Program-made: the position numbers and the translations under genes | Notes under the pieces: model-generated | The model's database searches: none | The model's input: only the letters and a program-made list of their open reading frames with translations | What the model was told of the DNA's origin: nothing | Assembly: GCA_021203915.1 (NCBI GenBank) | Contig: JAJQAI010000319.1 | Coordinates: 1-5,248, forward strand | Reading direction: 5' to 3' | DNA length: 5,248 nucleotides | Source of the DNA: Prevotella sp. | GTDB lineage: Bacteria; Bacteroidota; Bacteroidia; Bacteroidales; Bacteroidaceae | Shown here: piece after piece, positions 1 to 5,248 of the stretch | Layout: the number at the start of each line of letters is the position of its first letter | Numbering within the stretch: the stretch's first letter is position 1

Positions 1-227
1 ATCATACCGGTTGCACCTCCAACAAGTGCTATTGGTTTATGCCCACACCTTTGTAGGTGGCGTAACATCATAACTCCACAGAGATGACCTATATGAAGAG
101 AATCGGCTGTTGGGTCAGTTCCCAAATATGCTGTAACTTGCTCTTTTTGCAAAAGTTCCTCTGTGCCAGGCATTATTTGGCTGAGCATCCCTCGCCACTT
201 TAATTCTTCAACAAAATTTTTTACCAT
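1..227 (-). CDS. tyrS: Tyrosyl-tRNA synthetase, N-terminal part (cut by window edge)
   Basis: Class I aminoacyl-tRNA synthetase that activates tyrosine with ATP and charges tRNA-Tyr in the cytosol. Only the first 75 residues are in the window; the gene runs off position 1. The visible protein begins [15 protein letters not shown]. It then has [16 protein letters not shown] at about residues 34-49, which carries the class I HIGH signature (45-48) and the tyrosine-pocket DPTADSLH stretch. It ends in VGGATGM, the start of the conserved TyrRS GGATGMIGDP segment. The ATG at 227-225 fits the family N-terminus. The 25-base gap after yidD is A/T-rich with no Shine-Dalgarno, as is common in Bacteroidetes. 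The usual GFDPT reads GTDPT here, a minor change. It is the last visible gene of the metK to tyrS series. The KMSKS loop and the RNA-binding C-terminus lie outside the window, so integrity cannot be judged. Confidence 0.95.
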   Translation of the reverse strand, partial: MVKNFVEELKWRGMLSQIMPGTEELLQKEQVTAYLGTDPTADSLHIGHLCGVMMLRHLQRCGHKPIALVGGATGM

Positions 228-252
228 CGTATTTAAAAATTTTAATTTTTTG

Positions 253-495
253 TTATGGGACAGGGTCATAACCACTACCTCCCCAAGGATTGCAACGCAA
301 AATTCGCCAAATGGCAAGTCCAAGTCCCTTTATTGGTCCATGCTTTCTTATTGCCTGAAGAGCATATTCTGAACATGTTGGAGTAAAGCGACATGCTGGT
401 GGAGTGTATGGCGATATACATTTGCGATAAAAATTTATTGGCAAACAAAGTATCCATATTGCTCCTTGGCGTAAGCATTTTGCTATACTCTTCAT
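253..495 (-). CDS. yidD: Membrane protein insertion efficiency factor YidD
   Basis: Small inner-membrane-associated protein of 80 residues. In E. coli, YidD assists YidC-dependent insertion of membrane proteins. An N-terminal hydrophobic/amphipathic helix (about residues 2-22) is followed by the family core: ISPY (27-30), [15 protein letters not shown] (35-49), KG at 56-57, RILRCNPW (64-71) and the closing GYDPVP (75-80). The conserved cysteines C35, C41 and C68 are all present. The protein stops exactly at DPVP, with none of the variable tail seen in many homologues. Its ATG overlaps the rnpA TGA in an ATGA arrangement (495-492), which predicts translational coupling. The rnpA-yidD pairing is widespread in bacteria and supports the call. 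An alternative frame over the same bases gives no recognisable protein. Confidence 0.96.
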   Translation of the reverse strand: MKSIAKCLRQGAIWILCLPINFYRKCISPYTPPACRFTPTCSEYALQAIRKHGPIKGLGLAIWRILRCNPWGGSGYDPVP

Positions 496-902
496 AGAGT
501 TTCTACCTTTTCAGACATCCTTTGTAGTAGGTTTACAACCTTTTTTTCAACCTCCGAAGACGGATATAGTTTGTCATCTATCCATATAAAGGCTAAAACA
601 AGCCCAATACCTTTATGTTTTGCAATTGTCTCACTAAGAATAATCTTATTTTTTCTATAAGCCTCACGTAATTGTCTTTTGACAAGATTACGCTTGACGG
701 CTCTTTTAAAGTACTTCTTAGGAACACTAATGAGTATTTTAACTAGGGGGCCATCTTCTTTAGCTTCTGCTTTCAAATAAACTAGCCTTATTGGGAAAGC
801 CGTCATAGACCTGCTAAACCCACCACAAAAAAGCTTATCTATGAGCTTTCTGCTACAGACGCGCTCTTCCTTCCTGAATGTAAGGGAGCCGTGCATCGTC
901 AT
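492..902 (-). CDS. rnpA: Ribonuclease P protein component
   Basis: Protein subunit of RNase P. It binds the catalytic RNA (rnpB, not in this window) and helps recognise the 5' leader of precursor tRNAs. The product has 136 residues, a usual length for Bacteroidetes. The N-terminal [19 protein letters not shown] (7-25) matches the family opening in which a basic helix precedes the central sheet. The signature RNA-binding helix is [15 protein letters not shown] (58-72) followed by [14 protein letters not shown] (73-86), a variant of the classical RNR motif with Leu at the third position. A second in-frame ATG at 896 (residue 3) is an equally possible start. The gene starts 10 bases after the hemD stop without a Shine-Dalgarno and overlaps yidD by 4 bases, so it is very likely read from the upstream operon promoter. 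The rpmH gene that often precedes rnpA in other phyla is absent here. Confidence 0.95.
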   Translation of the reverse strand: MTMHGSLTFRKEERVCSRKLIDKLFCGGFSRSMTAFPIRLVYLKAEAKEDGPLVKILISVPKKYFKRAVKRNLVKRQLREAYRKNKIILSETIAKHKGIGLVLAFIWIDDKLYPSSEVEKKVVNLLQRMSEKVETL

Positions 903-912
903 GATAGGGGAG

Positions 913-1659
913 TTACTTGTTATTTTTTAAGAAGTCTCTTAGTGCACTAGTCATTGAAGGGTGATCCTTAGTAGGGGCTTCCATCTTTACCTTAAGTCCA
1001 GCTTCATGGGCAGCTTTAGCTGTTGCTGGCCCAAAAGTTCCTACTACTACGGTATTGTCTTTCGTGTTTTTAAAAGTACCCTTAAATGCATTAATTCCCG
1101 AAGGGCTAAAGAAGATGCACATATCGAAATCGAAATTTTCAACTTCCTCTGGGGTGAAATCATTGCTGACGGTTCTATACATCACGCATTCAGTGTGGTC
1201 AAGTCTCTTTGAATCAAGCAACGTTTTCACACTATCATCATGCACATCACTCATAGGAATGAGAAATTTTTCCGTCTTGTGCTTAATCATTAAGGGGAGA
1301 AGGTCATTCATCTTTCCCGTCTTGCCAAAGAATACTTTGCGTTTTCTATATTGAACGTATTTCTGGATATATAAAGCGATAGTTTCTGTAACACAGAAAT
1401 ATTTCATACTCTCGGGAACATCTATTCTCATTTCGCCAGCCAACTTGAAAAAGTTGTCAATTGCATGGCGCGATGTGAATACTACGGACGTATAATTGAG
1501 AATGCTTACCTTTTGTTGACGGAATTCCTTGGATGAGATGCCCTCAACTTTGATAAAAGGTCTAAAGACCATTTCTACACCATATTCGCGCTCCATCTCA
1601 TAATAAGGAGACTTTTCGCTTGTAGGCTTAGGTTGTGATATCAAAATCCTCTTTACCAT
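913..1659 (-). CDS. hemD: Uroporphyrinogen-III synthase family protein
   Basis: HemD-family protein of 248 residues. The enzyme closes hydroxymethylbilane to uroporphyrinogen III with inversion of ring D, the branch point to haem, sirohaem and cobalamin. The family is poorly conserved in sequence. The call rests on the two-lobe layout: RILISQPKP at 4-12, VVFTSRHAIDNFF at 59-71, FFSPSGINAF at 183-192, GPATAKAAHEAGL at 210-222 and a terminal APTKDHPSMTSALRDFL (228-244). All of these sit where HemD proteins carry their substrate-cleft segments. The start ATG has a weak AGGA about 10 bases upstream (1673-1670). It lies 20 bases after the DUF4271 gene and 10 before rnpA, an arrangement I recall from other Bacteroidales. 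Whether it still makes uroporphyrinogen III is uncertain, because many Bacteroidales need external haem and no other tetrapyrrole gene is visible here. Confidence 0.88.
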   Translation of the reverse strand: MVKRILISQPKPTSEKSPYYEMEREYGVEMVFRPFIKVEGISSKEFRQQKVSILNYTSVVFTSRHAIDNFFKLAGEMRIDVPESMKYFCVTETIALYIQKYVQYRKRKVFFGKTGKMNDLLPLMIKHKTEKFLIPMSDVHDDSVKTLLDSKRLDHTECVMYRTVSNDFTPEEVENFDFDMCIFFSPSGINAFKGTFKNTKDNTVVVGTFGPATAKAAHEAGLKVKMEAPTKDHPSMTSALRDFLKNNK

Positions 1660-1679
1660 CAGTCAAAATTCCTAAATGT

Positions 1680-2507
1680 TTATCTAAAACAGTCAATGAT
1701 TTTTACCAAAGTTCCCCACAAAAGTAGGAGAGGCATTATTTCAAGGGCACAAAGGTACAAAATTATTTGCAAATGAAAGGCATTCTGTCGGAAAAACATG
1801 ACATATGACTTGTAAAATAGCAAGATTCTGACCAAAATGATGACAAAAATGAGGTAAAACATACCCCTATAAGCTGAAATACCCAAATAAGAATGAAGTA
1901 CTACCAAAGGAAATAAAGCAATGCCTTCCATTGAAAATACATAGAGCAGAGATTTAAGCCAAAAAACATTACTTCTTGGATCAAAAAATACATAGTTTAC
2001 ACCCCAATACACTAAGGCTTTTAATGCAAAGTAAGCTATGAATATTCCTAAAAATATAATCATCTGCAGATGGTGTGAGAGCTTAAGAGGAGTGGCACCC
2101 ATAAATTCCTGAGTATAGATATATGCTAGAAGCGTTAGCATAAGGCAAGTTTGAAAGAGCATGATAAACTGAAACCTTAGTTCATTGGTGGTTTCAGGCA
2201 GCTCAGTGGAAAGCGCTCCTGGAGAGCCAAAAAAACTCTTTGTTTGGCGTAAGATGAGCCTACGTGCTTTTGATAAGCTTACCAAAATTAGTATAAAACA
2301 TGCTAGAAGAATGGCGCTTATGACGTTATCCCCCTTGATAGAGTAAGGTATTGGATTTCCCACAATACCACCGCTAGGATCAACCTCTAAGTAAAGTGTA
2401 GAATCCTTAGAAGAAAGCCCTTGGGATGTACTTAAAGTATCACATCTTTTTAGGACAATGGTATCTCGACTAATCTCCTTGTTAGAGATTGTCTTTTGGG
2501 CGCTCAT
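1680..2507 (-). CDS. DUF4271 family integral membrane protein
   Basis: Multi-pass inner-membrane protein of unknown function, 275 residues, resembling the DUF4271 family of Bacteroidetes. A polar N-terminal region (1-60) contains a short proline/glycine-rich stretch (43-54). By eye there are about six hydrophobic segments: 61-78, 113-131, 147-169, 182-206, 214-234 and 246-270. There is no cleavable signal peptide, because the first hydrophobic stretch starts only near residue 61. The loop between segments 1 and 2 is strongly basic (KARRLILRQTK, 80-90), which suggests it faces the cytoplasm. The TTNELRFQFIMLFQTCLM region (107-124) is the part I find most family-like. The gene sits 44 bases after metK and 20 before hemD. 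Its regular place beside hemD suggests co-expression, but I see no catalytic or binding motif from which to infer a role. Family assignment is from recollection of pattern and context, not a search. Confidence 0.8.
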   Translation of the reverse strand: MSAQKTISNKEISRDTIVLKRCDTLSTSQGLSSKDSTLYLEVDPSGGIVGNPIPYSIKGDNVISAILLACFILILVSLSKARRLILRQTKSFFGSPGALSTELPETTNELRFQFIMLFQTCLMLTLLAYIYTQEFMGATPLKLSHHLQMIIFLGIFIAYFALKALVYWGVNYVFFDPRSNVFWLKSLLYVFSMEGIALFPLVVLHSYLGISAYRGMFYLIFVIILVRILLFYKSYVMFFRQNAFHLQIILYLCALEIMPLLLLWGTLVKIIDCFR

Positions 2508-2551
2508 TATGTAAAAAATTAAGACGTTGTTTTGCTAAAGCTTCTTTTGCT

Positions 2552-3811
2552 TTAAAGACCGAATGCAGAGCGTATTTCCTCGGTTTTATCTAGTTTTTCC
2601 CAAGTGAATAATTCCACTTCAATAGCCTTGGTTTCATGATAGCGACTTGTGAAAATTTTAGTTTTCTTCTCACATTTGCGCCCCATATGACCATATGCTG
2701 CAGTTTCGCTAAATATTGGCTGACGTAATTTTAGAGTTGTCTCTATGGCTTTTGGCCTTAGGTCAAAGTTTTCTTGAATCCATCTAGCAATTTCTCCGTC
2801 AGAGAATTTAGTTAGATTCTTACCATACGTATTTACATACACACTTACTGGTTTAGCTACACCTATTGCATAACTTATTTGTACTAATATCTCTGGGGAA
2901 ACACCAGCTGCTACCATATTTTTGGCAATATAGCGCGCGGCATATGCTCCAGAGCGGTCCACTTTGCTAGAGTCTTTGCCCGAAAAAGCTCCTCCACCAT
3001 GTGCTCCTTTACCGCCATAGGTGTCCACAATTATCTTTCTTCCTGTTAGGCCCGTGTCTCCATGAGGGCCACCAATAACGAACTTACCCGTGGGGTTAAC
3101 GAAAAACCTTATATCGTCATTAAATAGATTAAGTACCTTAGTGCTATTTATTTGGCTTTTAACACGTGGTAAAAGAATGTTCATTACATCATCCTTTATT
3201 TGAGCTAGCATTTTTCTCTCGTCTTTGTCAAACTCATCGTGTTGAGTTGAGATAACTATAGTGTGGATACGATTAGGTTTATCATCATCACTATATTCAA
3301 CAGTCACTTGACATTTAGCGTCCGGCCTAAGGTAGGTCATTGTTTTACCCTCCTTACGTATCTCGGATAGTGTGCGCACAATAAGGTGGGCTAAATCAAG
3401 TGAAACGGGAAGATAGTTCTCAGTCTCATCTTTGGCATAGCCGAACATCATACCCTGATCGCCAGCCCCTTGATCTTCTTCTTTGCCATTATCTACTCCA
3501 CGGTTAATATCATCGCTTTGCTCATGAATAGCATTAAGAATACCGCAGGAATCTCCATCAAATTGATACTCAGACTTTGTGTATCCTATTTTTTTTATTT
3601 TTTCTCTAGCTACTGTTTGCAGGTCAATATACTCCTCGCTAGTCACCTCGCCCGCAATTACAACTTGTCCCGTTGTAACTAGAGTTTCTACAGCTACTCT
3701 AGCCTTCGGGTCATAGGCTAAGAATTGATCAAGTATAGCATCAGATATTTGATCTGCAATCTTGTCTGGATGACCTTCAGAGACAGATTCTGAAGTAAAT
3801 AAATATGGCAT
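2552..3811 (-). CDS. metK: S-adenosylmethionine synthase
   Basis: Makes S-adenosylmethionine from methionine and ATP, releasing phosphate and pyrophosphate; cytosolic. The product has 419 residues. Signatures are all intact: [17 protein letters not shown] (5-21, with the ATP/metal-binding HPDK), [12 protein letters not shown] (116-127), [20 protein letters not shown] (247-266) and the glycine-rich [20 protein letters not shown] (272-291). It is longer than the roughly 384-residue E. coli enzyme, as is usual in Bacteroidetes. An open frame continues 26 codons further upstream to an ATG at 3889. I chose the ATG at 3811 because it gives the canonical [10 protein letters not shown] start and because the promoter core (3844-3851) lies inside the would-be extension. 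No SAM riboswitch is apparent, as the leader is only about 30 bases long. It heads the metK to tyrS gene series. Confidence 0.97.
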   Translation of the reverse strand: MPYLFTSESVSEGHPDKIADQISDAILDQFLAYDPKARVAVETLVTTGQVVIAGEVTSEEYIDLQTVAREKIKKIGYTKSEYQFDGDSCGILNAIHEQSDDINRGVDNGKEEDQGAGDQGMMFGYAKDETENYLPVSLDLAHLIVRTLSEIRKEGKTMTYLRPDAKCQVTVEYSDDDKPNRIHTIVISTQHDEFDKDERKMLAQIKDDVMNILLPRVKSQINSTKVLNLFNDDIRFFVNPTGKFVIGGPHGDTGLTGRKIIVDTYGGKGAHGGGAFSGKDSSKVDRSGAYAARYIAKNMVAAGVSPEILVQISYAIGVAKPVSVYVNTYGKNLTKFSDGEIARWIQENFDLRPKAIETTLKLRQPIFSETAAYGHMGRKCEKKTKIFTSRYHETKAIEVELFTWEKLDKTEEIRSAFGL

Positions 3812-3843
3812 GATAAAATGTTTGTATGTTCTTCTCTTGGGTG

Positions 3844-3874
3844 CAAAGGTACTTACAAATACGTATACACACAA
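3844..3874 (-). promoter_or_regulatory. Bacteroidetes-type promoter for metK
   Basis: On the minus strand TACCTTTG at 3851-3844 is an exact match to the Bacteroidetes -7 consensus TAnnTTTG. A TTG at 3874-3872 lies 20 bases upstream, the expected distance for the -33 element (consensus TTTG; here CTTG). Transcription would start near 3837-3840 and leave a leader of about 30 bases before the metK ATG at 3811. The rest of the gap, from 3944 to the promoter, is A/T-rich and shows no strong hairpin or operator. This is probably the main promoter for the whole metK-DUF4271-hemD-rnpA-yidD-tyrS series. The motif and spacing are seen directly; activity is inferred. Confidence 0.72.
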
Positions 3875-3944
3875 GGAGAAAGTTTCCATTTTTTAGATTG
3901 AACTCTTAAAGCTTTGATGACTTAAAAATCAAGTGCATATTGTT

Positions 3945-4076
3945 TTAGAATTTTTCCAAGCTATCGAGGTCCATAAGAAAATCGAATAACCCCACGTAGT
4001 GGTATCCATTGTTATCTTTGTAGGTCATAATATCATCATAGACAACTATAAATTTTTTGAAAGAATCTCTTATCTA
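3945..4076 (-). pseudogene. Severed C-terminal end of the ATPase, downstream of the amber codon
   Basis: Directly after the TAG at 4076-4074, in the same frame, 42 sense codons run to a TAA at 3947-3945. They encode IRDSFKKFIVVYDDI, then a short polar turn, then GLFDFLMDLDSLEKF. This is the expected C-terminal strand and helix of AAA_14/DUF4143 ATPases, which typically end with a DSFKKIVIV-like strand and a LxxFLLDxxSL-like helix. So the gene was, or is, a 418-residue reading frame interrupted by one codon, with no frameshift. Good preservation of this segment argues that the stop is recent, a sequencing error, or sometimes read through. The motif comparison is from memory of the family. Confidence 0.8.
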
Positions 4077-5201
4077 TTTCAAGTACATAGTCTCTTGTTC
4101 TTCCTTTTTGTAATCATTAATGGTATATGCAGCTTGGATATAATAGCGCACGTCCCCACGATTTACTACGAAATCTACCTCAAAATTTTGACGAATAGTC
4201 TCATTCTTTTTATTAGTGGTTCTTCTTTGAATTATTCCTACATCTACACGATATCTTCGAGAGCGCAATTCATTATAGATAACATTTTCCATGATATGTC
4301 CCTCATCTAATTGGCGAAAATCTATCAAGGCATTTCTTAGACCAATGTCTTGAAAATAGTATTTAGAGAGTGAATTTATATACTTTTTTCCTTTTACACT
4401 ATATCTTTGAGATTTTTCTATAAAGAAGGCATCCTCCATATATTCTAAATACTTAGATATAGTTTTAAAATCTATCTTTACTCCTTTTACACTATTAAAA
4501 GTGGCCGAAAGTTTATGTGGATTGCAAGGAGAACCTATTGATGAAGCGATAACTTCCATAACTTCAGAAAATTCTTCCTTATGTTTAATTTTATGACGTT
4601 CAAATATGTCCTTTAAGTAGACTGTTTTAAATAAAGAGCGAAGAAAATCTTCTTTTTCTTGGTCATTATTGTAAGCAAACAATTGAGGAATGCCCCCAAG
4701 ACGAAAATATTCACGTAGACGCTTAAGATGATTACCTCCTAAAGCACTATAGTATTCTCTAAAAGATAGGGGATAAAGATGTATTTCGTGTCCTCGCCCG
4801 CGAAATTCTGTTGCTACATCTGAAGAAAGAAATTTAGAATTGCTACCCGTGACATACACATCAACATTTCTTATGTGCATAAAACTATTTAGTACATCTA
4901 CAAAATCATTCATCATTTGCACTTCGTCTAGTAGTATGTAGTACCCACTATCGTCTTTAATTTGCTGCTCAACATAGGCTAACATCTTATGGGGGTCCCT
5001 TAATTCTAAGAAGTGAAGGTCATCAAGTGCCACCTTAATAATATGCTCCTCATCTATACCTTCTTTTTTTAGGAATTTTGTAAATAACTCAAATAGTAGG
5101 TATGATTTTCCACTACGACGAATACCTGTTATGATTTTTATCATACCATTTTGACGCACATTTGAGAGTTGTTTCAAATAAAAATCTCTTGCTATTTCCA
5201 T
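4074..5201 (-). CDS. AAA_14/DUF4143 P-loop ATPase, truncated by in-frame amber stop
   Basis: Predicted ATPase of a family common and often multi-copy in Bacteroidales and archaea; its cellular role is unknown. Numbering from the ATG at 5201 (375 residues): Walker A GIRRSGKS (26-33), Walker B YYILLDEVQ (87-95), a sensor-like VTGSNSKFLSS (117-127), then RGRGHEIHLYPLSFREYY (134-151), typical of AAA_14. A helical middle part (about 165-290) follows, then a DUF4143-like C-terminal domain with GHIMENVIYNELRSRRY (301-317), NFEVDFVV (339-346) and YYIQAAY (353-359). The E...EVD...Q spacing recalls a PD-(D/E)XK nuclease fold; that is inference. The frame opens further upstream with a TTG at 5213, but MEIARDFYLKQL from 5201 matches the family start. 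The amber at 4076-4074 removes the last 43 positions of a 418-residue frame. It is transcribed towards metK but has its own unit, since metK has a promoter. Confidence 0.88.
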   Translation of the reverse strand: MEIARDFYLKQLSNVRQNGMIKIITGIRRSGKSYLLFELFTKFLKKEGIDEEHIIKVALDDLHFLELRDPHKMLAYVEQQIKDDSGYYILLDEVQMMNDFVDVLNSFMHIRNVDVYVTGSNSKFLSSDVATEFRGRGHEIHLYPLSFREYYSALGGNHLKRLREYFRLGGIPQLFAYNNDQEKEDFLRSLFKTVYLKDIFERHKIKHKEEFSEVMEVIASSIGSPCNPHKLSATFNSVKGVKIDFKTISKYLEYMEDAFFIEKSQRYSVKGKKYINSLSKYYFQDIGLRNALIDFRQLDEGHIMENVIYNELRSRRYRVDVGIIQRRTTNKKNETIRQNFEVDFVVNRGDVRYYIQAAYTINDYKKEEQETMYLK

Positions 5202-5206
5202 ACTTA

Positions 5207-5244
5207 ATTCCAATTTTTTGACATTTATGTCACTTTTTTGGAAT
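5207..5244. repeat. Nested inverted repeat immediately upstream of the ATPase gene
   Basis: The outer arms ATTCCAA (5207-5213) and TTGGAAT (5238-5244) are perfect 7-base complements. Inside them TGACAT (5219-5224) and ATGTCA (5227-5232) form a second perfect 6-base inverted repeat around TT. The two parts are separated by T-rich stretches of 5 bases on each side. The element ends 5 bases before the ATPase ATG at 5201 and covers the alternative TTG start. No run of T follows it in either direction, so it does not look like an intrinsic terminator. It could be an operator for a dimeric regulator or a leader hairpin limiting translation. The symmetry is seen directly; function is inferred. Confidence 0.5.
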
Positions 5245-5248
5245 ACAA

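Noticed and set aside
961..1354. Plus-strand open frames antisense to hemD
   Set aside because: The hemD frame carries the family motifs in order. The antisense products have no motif and no suitable upstream signals.
2530..2556. Hairpin TAAAGC/GCTTTA at the end of metK
   Set aside because: Six base pairs with a seven-base loop and no following T-run. It overlaps the metK stop codon, so it is unlikely to separate metK from the DUF4271 gene.
3812..3889. Upstream extension of metK to an ATG at 3889 (26 extra residues)
   Set aside because: The extension overlaps the promoter core at 3844-3851, and its translation matches nothing in MetK. The family start [10 protein letters not shown] begins at 3811.
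3920..3934. Possible terminator between the ATPase and metK (ACTTGA/TTAAGT hairpin)
   Set aside because: The stem is short, A/T-rich with one G-T pair, and no run of T follows it. It would be too weak for an intrinsic terminator.
3812..3944. SAM riboswitch ahead of metK
   Set aside because: The predicted leader is only about 30 bases, and the 133-base gap contains no multi-helix structure that could form an aptamer.
3999..4310. Plus-strand open frame of 103 codons across the ATPase 3' end
   Set aside because: It is antisense to the ATPase coding sequence and its conserved C-terminal remnant. The translation is a low-complexity hydrophobic string with no recognisable domain.
5202..5213. TTG start for the ATPase at 5213
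   Set aside because: It adds four residues not seen at the family N-terminus and lies inside the inverted repeat. The ATG at 5201 gives the expected MEIARDFYLKQL.

Overview
The window is AT-rich, and every gene I can support lies on the minus strand, so gene order is read from high to low coordinates. It looks like a Bacteroidales chromosome, plausibly near Porphyromonas and its relatives, but I cannot name a genus. The reasons are a DUF4271 membrane protein next to hemD, rnpA, yidD and tyrS, a TACCTTTG promoter element of the Bacteroidetes type ahead of metK, A-rich gene leaders mostly without Shine-Dalgarno sequences, and a 419-residue MetK, longer than the E. coli enzyme.

Layout in transcription order. 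(1) 5201 to 4074 encodes a P-loop ATPase of the AAA_14/DUF4143 type. It ends at an in-frame amber codon (4076-4074). The next 42 codons in the same frame (to a TAA at 3945) still encode the normal family C-terminus. A nested inverted repeat (5207-5244) lies just before its start. (2) 3944 to 3812 is the only sizeable intergenic gap (133 bases) and holds a good Bacteroidetes-type promoter for metK. (3) metK (3811-2552), a DUF4271 membrane protein (2507-1680), hemD (1659-913), rnpA (902-492), yidD (495-253) and the 5' part of tyrS (227 to the window edge) follow with gaps of 44, 20, 10, -4 and 25 bases. I saw no convincing terminator between them, so they probably form one housekeeping transcription unit.

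The cluster mixes S-adenosylmethionine synthesis, a tetrapyrrole enzyme, tRNA 5'-end maturation (RNase P protein), membrane-protein insertion (YidD) and tRNA charging (TyrRS). The shared feature is probably co-expression of growth-linked functions rather than one pathway. I found no new defence system, mobile element, CRISPR array or RNA gene. The most notable signals are the single nonsense interruption of the ATPase and the palindrome upstream of it.
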